Source of the DNA: Tritrichomonas musculus
Taxonomy: Eukaryota > Parabasalia > Tritrichomonadida > Tritrichomonadidae
Direction of reading: 5' to 3'
Assembly: GCA_039105265.1 (NCBI GenBank)
Contig: JAPFFF010000002.1
Span: 5,580,001 to 5,644,000, forward strand
DNA: 64,000 bases
Both the position numbers and the translations under genes were made by a program. Positions 51,501 to 59,859 of this stretch are shown one piece after another. How positions within the stretch are numbered: the stretch's first letter is position 1; every line of letters begins with the position of its first letter. The notes beneath the pieces were generated by a model. The model was given only the letters and a program-made list of their open reading frames with translations. It was not told the origin of the DNA and did no database searches.

Positions 51501-53231
51501 TTAGATAGAATTGATAATAATATAGGACATGAATTAAATAACTGTAAACTCTGTTGTAAAAAATGTAATAATTTGCGTAATAGAAAAGATGAAAAAATAA
51601 CAAGATTGCGAATTCAGTTAAAGAAATATTGTACATTATATCATTTACCGACAACTGTAACAGATGAAAAAGAATATTATAATTTACGACAAAATATGAC
51701 AGGTGGAATATCTAACGTTTTGCATAGATATTGTATTAAGAATGAAACATATATAAATAGATTTAGATATACAAATGATAATAAAGTAGTTAGTGAAGAT
51801 ACTGAAAATAAAATAACTCATATTTTAGGACTTGATTTTAATAGTTTATATCCTTCAGTTTTCAGTTCTATTAAACATGATTTTATTGATTATCATGGCA
51901 ATATAATGTTTATGCCCGGTTCATTTATAAGAAGATTTGAAGTATATGATGAAAACGGTGATAAAAATAAAGAGATATACAAAAAATGTTTAAATATAAT
52001 ATTCTCTAAATATCGTTATAAACCTAATCCAAAATATTTATTTATAGCAACTGTTAAACTTATATGTCCTAAAAATAAGATTAATTACTTTATTAATTTT
52101 CCACCTGTTATAAGAAATATAACAATAAAAAATGATGAAAATGTAATAGGAAGTTATATGTATAATTATATGAAAGAACATAAATTAAGTTCATTAAATA
52201 AAGAAGAAAAAAGATTAACTCAGTTATTAGATACTTGTGGTCAGTATATGACTTTTTCTAACTATTATTTATGGTTTTTATTAGATCACGGACTTATTTT
52301 AGAAGATGTTAAATCTATTTCATTATATGAAGCTCATAATCAATTTCATGAATTTGTAACTACTTTTATGAAGAAACGACAAGATATTATTTCAAAGAAA
52401 GAGAAAGGAAATGAAAAGTTTTATAAGATTAGTATGAATGGTAGTTATGGATATGATGGAGTTAACTCTGAAAATTTTTCTAAGATTAAGATATGTAATA
52501 AAGATAAAGCTTATAGTGCAATAATATCTGATAGTTATATTAACGGTATTGAGCTTAATGATAATTGTTATTTAATACAACAACAACCTAAACATTTTAA
52601 ATGTAATACTCCTTTACAAGAAGCTTTCTTTACTCTTGATAATGCTAAATACTTCTATCTTGTATTCTATTACGATTTTCTTAATAAAGCATTAGATATG
52701 AAGAAGATTCATGTTAATACTTGTGAAACTGATAGTATATATTTCAGTGTTTCTGGTTATAGTAAAGAAAGTGCTGAACAAGAATTCAAATTTGTTATCA
52801 AAAATCAAGAATTTTGGAATAAAAATGCTTACAAATTTTTACCTAATCCTAACATAAATACGATAGAAGATACAAAGAAATTATTAGGATGTTGTGTTGA
52901 AAAATATGGTGATAATCAAATTGCATTATGTAGTAAATGTTATACAATATTTAATAATAATGGACAAACAAAGTCAATGAAATTAAAAGGAGTATCATTG
53001 AAGAAAAATAAAATCAATAAAGATGATTATGTTGAAGCTATAACAAAAAGAAAAATAAAATACGGTAAAAACATTAATTTACAAGTGAAATCAGGTATAA
53101 TGTCAAAAATAACAACAAACAAACTTGCAATAAATGCTAAACATACAAAAATGATAACATTAGAAAATCAATCATGTTGTCCTTTTATTCATGATTTAAC
53201 AGCTAATGATATAATTATAAAATCACATTAA
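48570..53231 (+). CDS. Protein-primed-type family B DNA polymerase of the Polinton-like element, with HNH-like insert
   Basis: This open frame of 1,553 residues starts at ATG 48570. A C2H2-like zinc cluster (CPKC, HIKVC) lies at about 504-525. The 3'-5' exonuclease motifs are ExoI YDFETMEK near 572, ExoII GFNSSKFDSNLF near 671 and ExoIII LAYNDNDVEMM near 811. The polymerase motifs are A DFNSLYPS near 1088, B YKISMNGSYGYDG near 1284 and C with TDSIYFS near 1385. Between ExoIII and motif A, at about 960-1015, lies an HNH-endonuclease-like module (CYLCNEHF, LDRIDNNIGH, NCKLCCKKCNNLRN). Just before it a 17-residue unit (SKISKLxDNDIKIATxK) is repeated twice. It would replicate the element's DNA. 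Very AT-rich codon use sets it apart from host genes nearby. Confidence 0.92.
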   Translation: MTQLTQNDFSSQTDYIINDYVVEMIRTINNRLHTNLPIHETRGNTQANRSTLRNYLNRTDYINNEGLSEPRITFRKINNYITRKIKEQDDEFFNHFNKEQYKYDNKLDELIRKNTHEKLNKRRKINDDNNNNNNNDNNKLIANEAFDETMKLIKSQQHHLLQFEPENQEIYDYLNKHHYSFKSKHKDFLIINIPYDFDKAVEKLSYYDKYSSSKTVERNDISKNKPIIIYYFNEISSLQDIYDKLQEVFLAELKPFKIHFQLSGIFETYNLDLETREETYTYEAREIRWKNYQSSIPIIIKNTEDINLVKLYIESTLSSYETTSSNNKLTIVSSISFTVSRMIKITGKIEGLPEEIIKSKSVIADNIDDKLCWYRFLSICLNPDLMKALVKRRTQIAKQLLLQKYGISYSNNMKNEDRIKAQNILDNYQGTNYYEMKEEAKQYNLNINIYEYNEKIKQYDIKKIWKNNDTDIYHSALLFTFKTIIHIMYIKPNCVESLTKWLICPKCRSKAYLKKYSDRMKAHIKVCDGKFHKSFVTKRVSLPYCPHILNNSVYEYCLAYNLEWKPNIYYITYDFETMEKNVNDSTKSTIINSHLIPISVSSCIKSAKGLLTKHFCLRDSKDFIINWIEFLFQQSLQIYNDKILHFQSFTKINDIKILNKIDKNLNVITVFGFNSSKFDSNLFKQYLNISHWYIEQNSLIGTATSLKQFILSSNKYDTKLRFIDAQSFTAGGTLKQFGIDYGGLDNSNKGVFPYEAINSENYNEVLSKSEPFAYNDFYSYLNQNNPLTKEEYEEYVKDSKNYRDRWAYLLAYNDNDVEMMIKPIDNLINQNAQYKVDMISNLSLSKCSTSIKYALAYKNFDVNAKYAIVNTVTTFEPSLKWWIKKCANYKKQDELYNAKQESKISKLVDNDIKIATLKSKISKLADNDIKIATIKSKMRNIENCVSENDYQKFLEMYKNEGYCYLCNEHFTYDNKPVLDRIDNNIGHELNNCKLCCKKCNNLRNRKDEKITRLRIQLKKYCTLYHLPTTVTDEKEYYNLRQNMTGGISNVLHRYCIKNETYINRFRYTNDNKVVSEDTENKITHILGLDFNSLYPSVFSSIKHDFIDYHGNIMFMPGSFIRRFEVYDENGDKNKEIYKKCLNIIFSKYRYKPNPKYLFIATVKLICPKNKINYFINFPPVIRNITIKNDENVIGSYMYNYMKEHKLSSLNKEEKRLTQLLDTCGQYMTFSNYYLWFLLDHGLILEDVKSISLYEAHNQFHEFVTTFMKKRQDIISKKEKGNEKFYKISMNGSYGYDGVNSENFSKIKICNKDKAYSAIISDSYINGIELNDNCYLIQQQPKHFKCNTPLQEAFFTLDNAKYFYLVFYYDFLNKALDMKKIHVNTCETDSIYFSVSGYSKESAEQEFKFVIKNQEFWNKNAYKFLPNPNINTIEDTKKLLGCCVEKYGDNQIALCSKCYTIFNNNGQTKSMKLKGVSLKKNKINKDDYVEAITKRKIKYGKNINLQVKSGIMSKITTNKLAINAKHTKMITLENQSCCPFIHDLTANDIIIKSH
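51280..51381 (+). repeat. 51-bp tandem duplication inside the polymerase gene
   Basis: Two adjacent 51-bp units share TCAAAATTGG and GATATCAAAATTGCTACT and differ at only a few positions. They encode two copies of a 17-residue Lys/Ile-rich helix just before the HNH-like module. The length keeps the frame. Confidence 0.8.
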
Positions 53232-53263
53232 GATTCAAAAAAAATAATAATATTTTTTTGTTT

Positions 53264-53740
53264 TTATTCAACTTGAAGTGAATTAATAAAACGAACTACT
53301 TGATTAATAGTATTAGCATGAGAAGTTAATCTTTGTTCAATATCAGCTATTCTAACACATAATTTATTAAATCTTGAAAATATTTCATTATATTCATTTA
53401 TTAACTGATTATTCAGTATTAATTGTGAATCACGAAAATCATCATATTTTTCATTTATTTTTTGTTCTTCATGAGTAAATGAATTACGTTCAGAATCAGA
53501 TTTTGAGCTTAATAATACAAGATTTCCGCTTCTTGATGTAAACTTATAGTTATCTAAGGGATATTCTTTATTAAGTAATTTAGGGTTAAGTTTCTGTAAT
53601 TCAGGTTTTGTTCTAATTAACATACGAACTTTTTTAAGATCATTAGCTTGTAAAGCATCATAAAACATTTGAACTGAATCTTCATTATCACTTTCACTTT
53701 CATTATCATTATCATATTCATGTTCATTATCAATTGACAT
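53264..53740 (-). CDS. Small acidic coiled-coil protein of the Polinton-like element
   Basis: An ATG at 53740 opens 158 residues. The first 22 are strongly acidic and Asn-rich (MSIDNEHEYDNDNESESDNE), followed by a short helical unit resembling a single ankyrin-like helix pair (MFYDALQANDLKKVRMLIRT). The C-terminal half is heptad-like (ILNNQLINEYNEIFSRFNKL, then IADIEQRLTSHANTINQVV). It converges on the polymerase gene, with only 32 bases between the two stops. Its place in a two-gene element suggests a role in replication or mobility, such as a terminal or DNA-binding protein, but no motif proves this. I do not recognise a family. Confidence 0.7.
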   Translation of the reverse strand: MSIDNEHEYDNDNESESDNEDSVQMFYDALQANDLKKVRMLIRTKPELQKLNPKLLNKEYPLDNYKFTSRSGNLVLLSSKSDSERNSFTHEEQKINEKYDDFRDSQLILNNQLINEYNEIFSRFNKLCVRIADIEQRLTSHANTINQVVRFINSLQVE

Positions 53741-53974
53741 TTTAGATAAAAATAAAAAATCATTTATGATTATATGATTAATGTTTATTGAGTATGAAAC
53801 AGTTAATTATTAATATGTTATTCAAGTTATGTGATAAATTGATTTGAAATGATATAAATTGATTTGAAATGATTTGAAATAAATCATTTATTTTTAACAT
53901 TGTTTATCTTTTTATGATTATTTTTATTTGTGTATGATTTTTGAAGACTTATCTGTTTAACTCTATTTGTGTTG

Positions 53975-54284
53975 TTTTTGATTTATAACTTTATCATTAA
54001 CAAGCATTTATGATATTTGTTTGATTATTTTTAGCTTTATGTTGCAAATTGAGATATAGAGAAATTGTATTAATCTATCGTAAAAAGTATATAGCTTGGC
54101 GCAACCTCTTTTTCATAAATTAGGGTTAAGATTGCTTAGTTATTTATGTTTGTTTCTTCGATGATTTAAATGTATGTTGTAAATTATATAGGAGAATTTG
54201 AATTGTGTAGATTGTATATTAGAACATATATGGTTCTATCGAGAAAAATCGTAGGTATGTATAGTTCCCCAAAATATCACTACT
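53975..54284 (-). repeat. Right terminal inverted repeat of the Polinton-like element
   Basis: 310 bp ending CCCCAAAATATCACTACT, the reverse complement of the left terminus with one difference seen (AATGCTTG versus AATGATTG). It is followed directly by the second copy of CACGGT. Confidence 0.9.
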
Positions 54285-54469
54285 CACGGTCAAACGACAA
54301 AAGCCTCGATGGGAATGGATACTCAAATACTTTTGAAGTTCGAGAAGGTAAATCATTGAATGAATACTTCCAGTACATTCGAATCCAGCAAACAGGCCCC
54401 AACACGCATGGAATCAATAATTTCGTTATTTCAGCCCTTGAATTCTTTGGGACAATCCAAGAGCAGTAA
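54285..54469 (+). pseudogene. 3' part of the interrupted BTB-BACK-discoidin gene
   Basis: Beyond the element, host coding sequence resumes with CACGGTCAAACGACAAAAGC, read as SNDKSLDGNGYSNTFEVREG. It closes the discoidin domain with the conserved YFQYIRIQQTGPNTHG and FFGTIQEQ, then a TAA at 54467-54469. The phase agrees with the 5' part across the 6-bp duplication. It has no promoter or start of its own other than frames reading in from the terminal repeat. Confidence 0.85.
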
Positions 54470-54683
54470 CTTTTTAATTTCATCTCTAAATAAACGTTGA
54501 CTTTTATTCCATTTTTTCCTATTTAAATTTGGATCACCTATCAAGAATATAAATTAGACTGGATGACAAGGCAAAAAAAAAAAGGCAAGACAAAAAAAAA
54601 AAAAAAAAAAATTAAAAAAAAAAAAAAAGACAAAACGAAGAAGTAGAATAAATATAATTTATAGATTTGCTAGTTTATATCTG
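54470..54683. other. Low-complexity A-rich spacer
   Basis: Around 54570-54632 runs of A are broken by GGC and GAC (AAGGCAAGACAAAAAAA). No gene is seen. Confidence 0.5.
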
Positions 54684-55411
54684 TGGTTCAATATCTTTGT
54701 CATCCAGCCAAGCTAACTTTGGTATTTCGCTAACTGGCCGATTAACAGAAGTATAAAAATCGTTGATCCCTCTCCGTATGCATTCTCCTTGATCCCAGGT
54801 GTGATCTTCTTGAATGATCACCTCGAGAGACAAGAGTCCGATTGTCCTCTTGGAGAGCTCGTTCCAGTCTGGGTTTTCAGCCTTTGCATCCGCAGCGTTT
54901 TTCTCGTAGTCGTCCTTGAGAAGCGGCACTTTGAATCCTTCGGCGAGCAGCGGCACGTACGAGTACATTCTGATCAGGCTTCATCAAGACAGCGAAACGG
55001 ATGTCAGATCTCATTATATTCCACTCCTTCAGCTTCATCGCAGTTGTTGCTCTGTTTGTTGCGATAGCGAAGTTTGCCTTCTTGTACCAGCGGTGGTCTG
55101 GGATGACCGACTGGCTGTACGAACGGCGGGCGAGAGTGAAAAATTGAATTGCCTCAGAAAAAGCGCAATTTTTCAAAGTCTCGCGACCTTTATCGAGCCA
55201 CATGTTACTCATTGCGAGCATCTTCTTTCTGTAGCTCTGTGAATGATCTCCATCGATGTCGGGCACGTTTGCATTGAATTTTACAGCGGAAAATGATTGT
55301 TCCTTCAGAAATTTTGAGGCCACTCATAGATCATTGACATGAGAAGCTTGCTGCCTTCCTTCTTCATCATCATGCAGTCGATAACAAAAGGATTGCTCGA
55401 TTCAACCTGTT
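54684..55411 (-). pseudogene. Frameshifted TPR-repeat protein gene, less AT-rich than neighbours
   Basis: On the minus strand, protein-like sequence runs through three frames. A first piece contains SSNPFVIDCMMMKKEGSKLL (55330-55411). The main piece reads ASKFLKEQSFSAVKFNANV, then TPR-like helices (ETLKNCAFSEAIQFFTLA, NRATTAMKLKEWNIMRSDIR). A third reads YSYVPLLAEGFKVPLLKDDY onward to a stop at about 54675. Frame changes fall near 55320 and 54965. Base composition is near balanced, unlike the surroundings, which suggests an older conserved gene or an import. The family looks like a TPR co-chaperone or SET/MYND-like adaptor but I cannot name it. It is a host gene in decay, or two sequencing errors. 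Confidence 0.6.
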
Positions 55412-55892
55412 GAATTTTGACCTTAAATGACTATGGAGAGGTCAAATATGAAAGGACTAATTCAACAAACGACCAAATATGCTTTGAATGATGATGTGAG
55501 GCGTCGTAAAGCGCTTTCAAATGCTCCACTTTTCGAATGGGCGATGCATAGACATGACGATGAAGTTTGCCTAAAATTTTAACGTAAAAAACCGCTAAAT
55601 ACTCAGAATTTGTTTCTTCATCATATTAAAGCTCCTCTGTCAGTTCTTTTTGGCAAATTCGTAAGGATTCTTCTGCTGCAAAGGTTCCTACATCGTCTTG
55701 CTCGCATTGGTAGGCACTGTCGAGAATTAAATTTATAATATAATAATATTTTCATTGATATCTCAATATATAAGATCTAATTTGAAATTTTAATGATTAT
55801 TTTTTTTAAAAAAATAATAATAATACTATTAAAAAAGAAAATGATAACACTACAATATTGTTTTTGAAAACAGTTCATTTATTCAAAAAAAA
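55412..55892. other. Spacer with possible upstream remnants of the TPR gene
   Basis: 55430-55720 keeps a mixed base composition. It has short open stretches on both strands (plus strand MKGLIQQTTKYALNDDVRRR; minus strand SPIRKVEHLKALYDASHHHS), neither of which I can assign. From 55725 on it is plain AT-rich DNA. Confidence 0.4.
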
Positions 55893-58800
55893 TTAACTAG
55901 GATAAACAGATGCATTTTGAATTCCATAATTTCGAGCATAACTCACGAGTGATCTTGGAAGTGAAACTTTTCTCAATTTTGAGCATCCACTAAAACAGTT
56001 TGACCCAATAGAAGTTACTGACGATGGAATTGATATCTCATTCATATTCGAGCAGTAATAAAAAGCATAGCTATTAATTTTGGTCAGAGAAGAAGGCTGA
56101 TCAAACGTAATTCTTTCAATTTTCCCGCAATAATCAAAAGCTCTGTCACCTATTTCTGTTACAGATGAAGGAATTTTGATTTTCTTCAAATAGCAGCAAT
56201 TATAAAAAGCACGAGAAGCTATTAATGACAAGTGTGACTGGTTTTGAAAATTAACTTCAGTGAATCTACAGCAACTAAAAGCATAAGAATTTATTACTTT
56301 CACTGACGCTGGAATGACAATGTTTCCCAAATTATAACAATCAGAAAATGCTTCAATTTCAATTGAATTCAAAGAATCTGGCAAGTTAACTTCATTCAAC
56401 GAACTACAATACTTGAATGTCCGCATCTCAATTGAAGTCAGAGAGTTTGAAAGACGAGCTTTCACCATTTTACCGCACTTATAGAAAGCGCCAGTTCCAA
56501 TGTAATGGACCGAATCAGGAACAAATATCTCCTTGAGGCTTGAGCACTCGCAGAAAGCTCCAGCGCCAATTGAAGTAACAGAATTAGGAATTTTCACTTT
56601 TTCAAGATTGGTGCACTTTTTGCAGAGATCGTTTTCAACAAACACAACGGATGAAGGAATGTCAATATTCACAAGCGAAGAACACAAGCTAAAAGCTCCA
56701 CCGCCGATTGATTTGACAGTGTTAGGCATTGAAACTTTCTTCAATGCTGTGCAATTACAGAAAACGCCACCAGCGATGTACTTAACAGAATCAGGAATGA
56801 CAACTTCTGTCAATTTTGTGCAGCCATAAAAAGCGTCGTATTCAATTGAAACGACAGAGTTAGAAATGACAATTTCTTCGAGACAGTTGTAATTATGAAA
56901 AGACTTGGCACCGATAGAAGTGACAGAATTTGGAATGGTTATTTTTGTAAACTTAGCAATCTTAAAGAGGTCAAATTCTTGAGTAAAAGTGACAGATGAA
57001 TAGAGAACCAAGTTTTTCAATTTGGTACAATCACCGAATGTGTTTGACTCAAATCGAGTTGAATAAGGATCAAATGTAATCGTATTCAACGTTTGACAGC
57101 ATCCATTAAATATGTTCCTGCAGAGGTATTTGATTGAACTAGGAATTGTCAGTTTCTCAAGTGAGGAGCAATTTGATAAAGCACCTTCTTGGATCGACGT
57201 GACGGACTCTGGAATGATTATTTCAGTCAATTTCCAGCATTTGTCATAGTCAAACTTATTGATTGCAGAAACAGTTGATTCAAATATTAAACATTTAATA
57301 TTCGGACATGATTGAAACGTGTTTGTTTCAAATTTGGTTTGATAAGGATTGATTATCAAACGTTGCAAATTGCGACATTTTTCAAAGGCTACTTGGTCGA
57401 TCTTATTAACTGAAGAAGGTATCATTACTTCAACCAATGATGAGCATTCACTAAATGCACCTCCTTGGATGGTTTCAACTGAATCTGAAATCACTAATTG
57501 CTTCAGGTTGGAGCATGAACTGAAGGCACCACCACCGATTGTTTTCACTGAATTTGAAATGACAACTTTTTCAAGAGACTTACAATTTTCAAATGAACCG
57601 TTATGTAATCCACCTAAAATATGGGTGACAGAAGGTCCAATCTTAATCATGCTTATTTCATTGTTGTCCTTGAACTTGCGGTCTGTCTGATTCTTGCCCT
57701 CAAAGTAGATGGAGATCTTCAGCTGGTGAATCCGCTTTTTGAGATTGGAGAAATAATTGTATACGCTATCGTAGTTGTCCGATGGATACTGAATTTCAAC
57801 ATAGAAATTATCAAACTTGGAAATAATGTTGGCAAGCTCGCCAGAATATAGTGACTTGTTTTCATGTAACATGTCGATAATATCACAATTAATTTCAATG
57901 AAATCGACCTTTGAAAGATTTGCCAGTTTTTCTTTCGCATTTATATTAATGAAGCTTGTCAAATGTGGGGGTTTGTTTGATTTCTTCTGCTCATTCAATA
58001 GGTACAAAAGTAGATCATTTATGTTCTTCATGCACTGGCTTGCATTTCTGTTTTTACGCACAATTCCTTCAACAATCAATTGCTGAGATTCTCCGTACAA
58101 ATTATTGAATGTCTCTATATTGTCACTTTTTTCAAAATATGAAGAAGAATCGATATCATAAATGATTCGCTTTAACTGATCAACTTGTTTCTTAAGTTTC
58201 TCATTTTCTTCTTTGGTATTCAAAAAGTTCTCCTCTGAATTTGTTTTGAATTGATTCAAATCATCTTTAACTGGCCGAATTTCATCTCTGACATCATTGA
58301 CCAACTGGTTTACTTCATTTTTTAACTGTGTTTTATCATCCTTAAAATCTTTTATAATTTGAGTTTTTATATGGTCAGTGCTATTTTTAATATCGGTTGT
58401 AAGTTGGTCAATTTCATTTTTCATATCACTTTTCATTTGATCAATTTCACTTTTCATATCATTTTTCATTTTTTCAATTTCATTTTTCTTCAATTCAAAT
58501 TGATCTTCGGCCTCTTTTTGAAGTTTGTTAATTTCACTTTTAAAACCACTGATTTCATCTTCAATTTGCTTTTTAATATCTTCTTTGATTTGAGTTAAAT
58601 CACTTTTCATCTGATCAATTTCACCTTTAATTTGATCTTTTTGTTGGATCAAATCATTTTTTATTTGCTCAAAATTGTCAATTTTTTCAGAAATTGATGT
58701 TAATGTCTCATTTTGCTTTGTGTCAATGATTTGTTTGGTCTCAATAAACTCGTTCTCAATATCGTATAAGGTTTTCATAAGTGACGAGTTGATGAAGTGA

Positions 58801-59495
58801 AAGTCAAAACTTTTTGAATAGTCATGAAGAAGACGATACAAATATTCTGATTTTTCTTGGCTTAGGTCAATGAATGAAAACAGACAAGATGATTCAATTC
58901 CATGCTCATCAAGATACTTAAATAAAAATTCAGCAAGCTCTGGCTGGCTTTTGTTTTCTTTGTTATATTTGAGTTGATATTTGGTCAGTACTCGATGTAA
59001 GACAGGAACTGAGAGTGAAAGCAATTCGGGCCTGTTTATGTATTCAAGTAATTTATCGCTAAGCATTGTTTCATATCTTTCTTGGTTTAGGTATTCTGCG
59101 TCTGGATTCGATAAAAAATATATAACAAACTCTTCTTGGTTCTGTTTGAAGTATTTCTCCATCCTAGAAATTAATGATTTGACTTTATAATAATTGGCTA
59201 AATAATGAAGTGTAGAGGCACTATCACAATTGATTTTATCTTTGGGAATAGGTATTTTTTGACAATAATTTACAAAATATTGAATGTAGTCTTCAGATAA
59301 GGCAATAGGGCATTTATCTTCTTCAATGAGATTAATACATGGATTCGATGTTACTTCAGATTCTACAGTAGAAAAGAATTGTGAAAAAATTTTAAATAAA
59401 CTGAAGTTAAATGGGTACTTTTTACCTTTGTATACAAAATAATTTGTAATTGGAAGAGGTGGATCAAAGTCATCATTATCATCTTCTACCTCCAT
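55893..59495 (-). CDS. BTB-BACK-like, coiled-coil, LRR_5 repeat protein
   Basis: The protein is 1,200 residues from the ATG at 59495. Residues 20-115 look BTB-like (YFVYKGKKYPFNFSLFKIFS, EDYIQYFVNYCQKIPIP, ANYYKVKSLISRMEKYF) and 115-245 BACK-like. Residues of about 250-440 form a long coiled coil of repeating QIKxDxxxQIxxEIxxMKSDM heptads. A mixed alpha/beta linker follows. From about 615 to 1180 there are about 22 LRR_5 units (VVISNSVKTIGGGAFSSC, IPSSVTSIGSNCFSGC). The 5' flank contains CTCACTTTATTTC about 25 bases ahead of the ATG, holding TCACT, which fits the trichomonad initiator. No signal peptide or membrane segment is seen. BTB heads often recruit cullin-3 ligases, so an LRR substrate adaptor is possible. 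That is inference. Confidence 0.88.
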   Translation of the reverse strand: MEVEDDNDDFDPPLPITNYFVYKGKKYPFNFSLFKIFSQFFSTVESEVTSNPCINLIEEDKCPIALSEDYIQYFVNYCQKIPIPKDKINCDSASTLHYLANYYKVKSLISRMEKYFKQNQEEFVIYFLSNPDAEYLNQERYETMLSDKLLEYINRPELLSLSVPVLHRVLTKYQLKYNKENKSQPELAEFLFKYLDEHGIESSCLFSFIDLSQEKSEYLYRLLHDYSKSFDFHFINSSLMKTLYDIENEFIETKQIIDTKQNETLTSISEKIDNFEQIKNDLIQQKDQIKGEIDQMKSDLTQIKEDIKKQIEDEISGFKSEINKLQKEAEDQFELKKNEIEKMKNDMKSEIDQMKSDMKNEIDQLTTDIKNSTDHIKTQIIKDFKDDKTQLKNEVNQLVNDVRDEIRPVKDDLNQFKTNSEENFLNTKEENEKLKKQVDQLKRIIYDIDSSSYFEKSDNIETFNNLYGESQQLIVEGIVRKNRNASQCMKNINDLLLYLLNEQKKSNKPPHLTSFININAKEKLANLSKVDFIEINCDIIDMLHENKSLYSGELANIISKFDNFYVEIQYPSDNYDSVYNYFSNLKKRIHQLKISIYFEGKNQTDRKFKDNNEISMIKIGPSVTHILGGLHNGSFENCKSLEKVVISNSVKTIGGGAFSSCSNLKQLVISDSVETIQGGAFSECSSLVEVMIPSSVNKIDQVAFEKCRNLQRLIINPYQTKFETNTFQSCPNIKCLIFESTVSAINKFDYDKCWKLTEIIIPESVTSIQEGALSNCSSLEKLTIPSSIKYLCRNIFNGCCQTLNTITFDPYSTRFESNTFGDCTKLKNLVLYSSVTFTQEFDLFKIAKFTKITIPNSVTSIGAKSFHNYNCLEEIVISNSVVSIEYDAFYGCTKLTEVVIPDSVKYIAGGVFCNCTALKKVSMPNTVKSIGGGAFSLCSSLVNIDIPSSVVFVENDLCKKCTNLEKVKIPNSVTSIGAGAFCECSSLKEIFVPDSVHYIGTGAFYKCGKMVKARLSNSLTSIEMRTFKYCSSLNEVNLPDSLNSIEIEAFSDCYNLGNIVIPASVKVINSYAFSCCRFTEVNFQNQSHLSLIASRAFYNCCYLKKIKIPSSVTEIGDRAFDYCGKIERITFDQPSSLTKINSYAFYYCSNMNEISIPSSVTSIGSNCFSGCSKLRKVSLPRSLVSYARNYGIQNASVYPS

Positions 59496-59859
59496 TGACT
59501 GTAAATTTTTTATGAAATAAAGTGAGAGAAATAAAGGAGGGTCGATTCAAAAAATAATTAATTTCAAGGGAAAACGATAATAAAATTTTATTTTGAGAAA
59601 AAAATATTTGAAAAAAAAATTTTTTCTTAAAATTATATTTTCTGAAAAAATATTCAATTTTTTCTTAACTTGATCGTCGACCCCCATTTTATTGAATGAG
59701 ATCCCTATTTTTTTGGGGCACTTTAACCCTAATCATACAAAAAGTGGAATTTCCATACAAATAATTTTGGATTAATTTTGAGGTTGGATCAAGATTAAGA
59801 CATAAAATAAAACAATAAATATATATATAAAACAAAATTTTTAAAACAAAATAATATCA
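59496..59859. other. Intergenic spacer between two minus-strand genes
   Basis: This 364-base stretch is AT-rich, with TTTTTTGGGGCACTTTAACCC near 59710 and a candidate initiator just before 59495. No gene is visible. Confidence 0.45.

Larger units (their letters stand above)
48239..54284. mobile_element. Compact Polinton/Maverick-like element, 6,046 bp, looks whole for its kind
   Basis: Terminal inverted repeats of 310 bp (48239-48548 and 53975-54284) are nearly identical; I find one difference by eye. They begin 5'-AG, and a 6-bp target duplication CACGGT flanks them (48233-48238 and 54285-54290). Both traits are typical of Polintons/Mavericks. Only two genes are present: a type-B DNA polymerase (plus strand) and a small acidic coiled-coil protein (minus strand). 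No integrase, packaging ATPase, protease or capsid gene is seen, whereas known trichomonad Mavericks are about 15-20 kb. It is best read as a short derivative mobilised in trans, or a separate lineage. Termini and frames look undamaged, so insertion is recent. Confidence 0.88.

Noticed and set aside
48239-54284. A full Maverick with integrase and capsid genes
   Set aside because: Only two genes fit between the inverted termini, and no frame resembling integrase, ATPase, protease or capsid is present.
57349-57690. Open frames antisense to the LRR_5 array at 55893-59495
   Set aside because: LRR_5 repeats often leave the opposite strand open. The peptides only mirror the repeat and carry no other signature.
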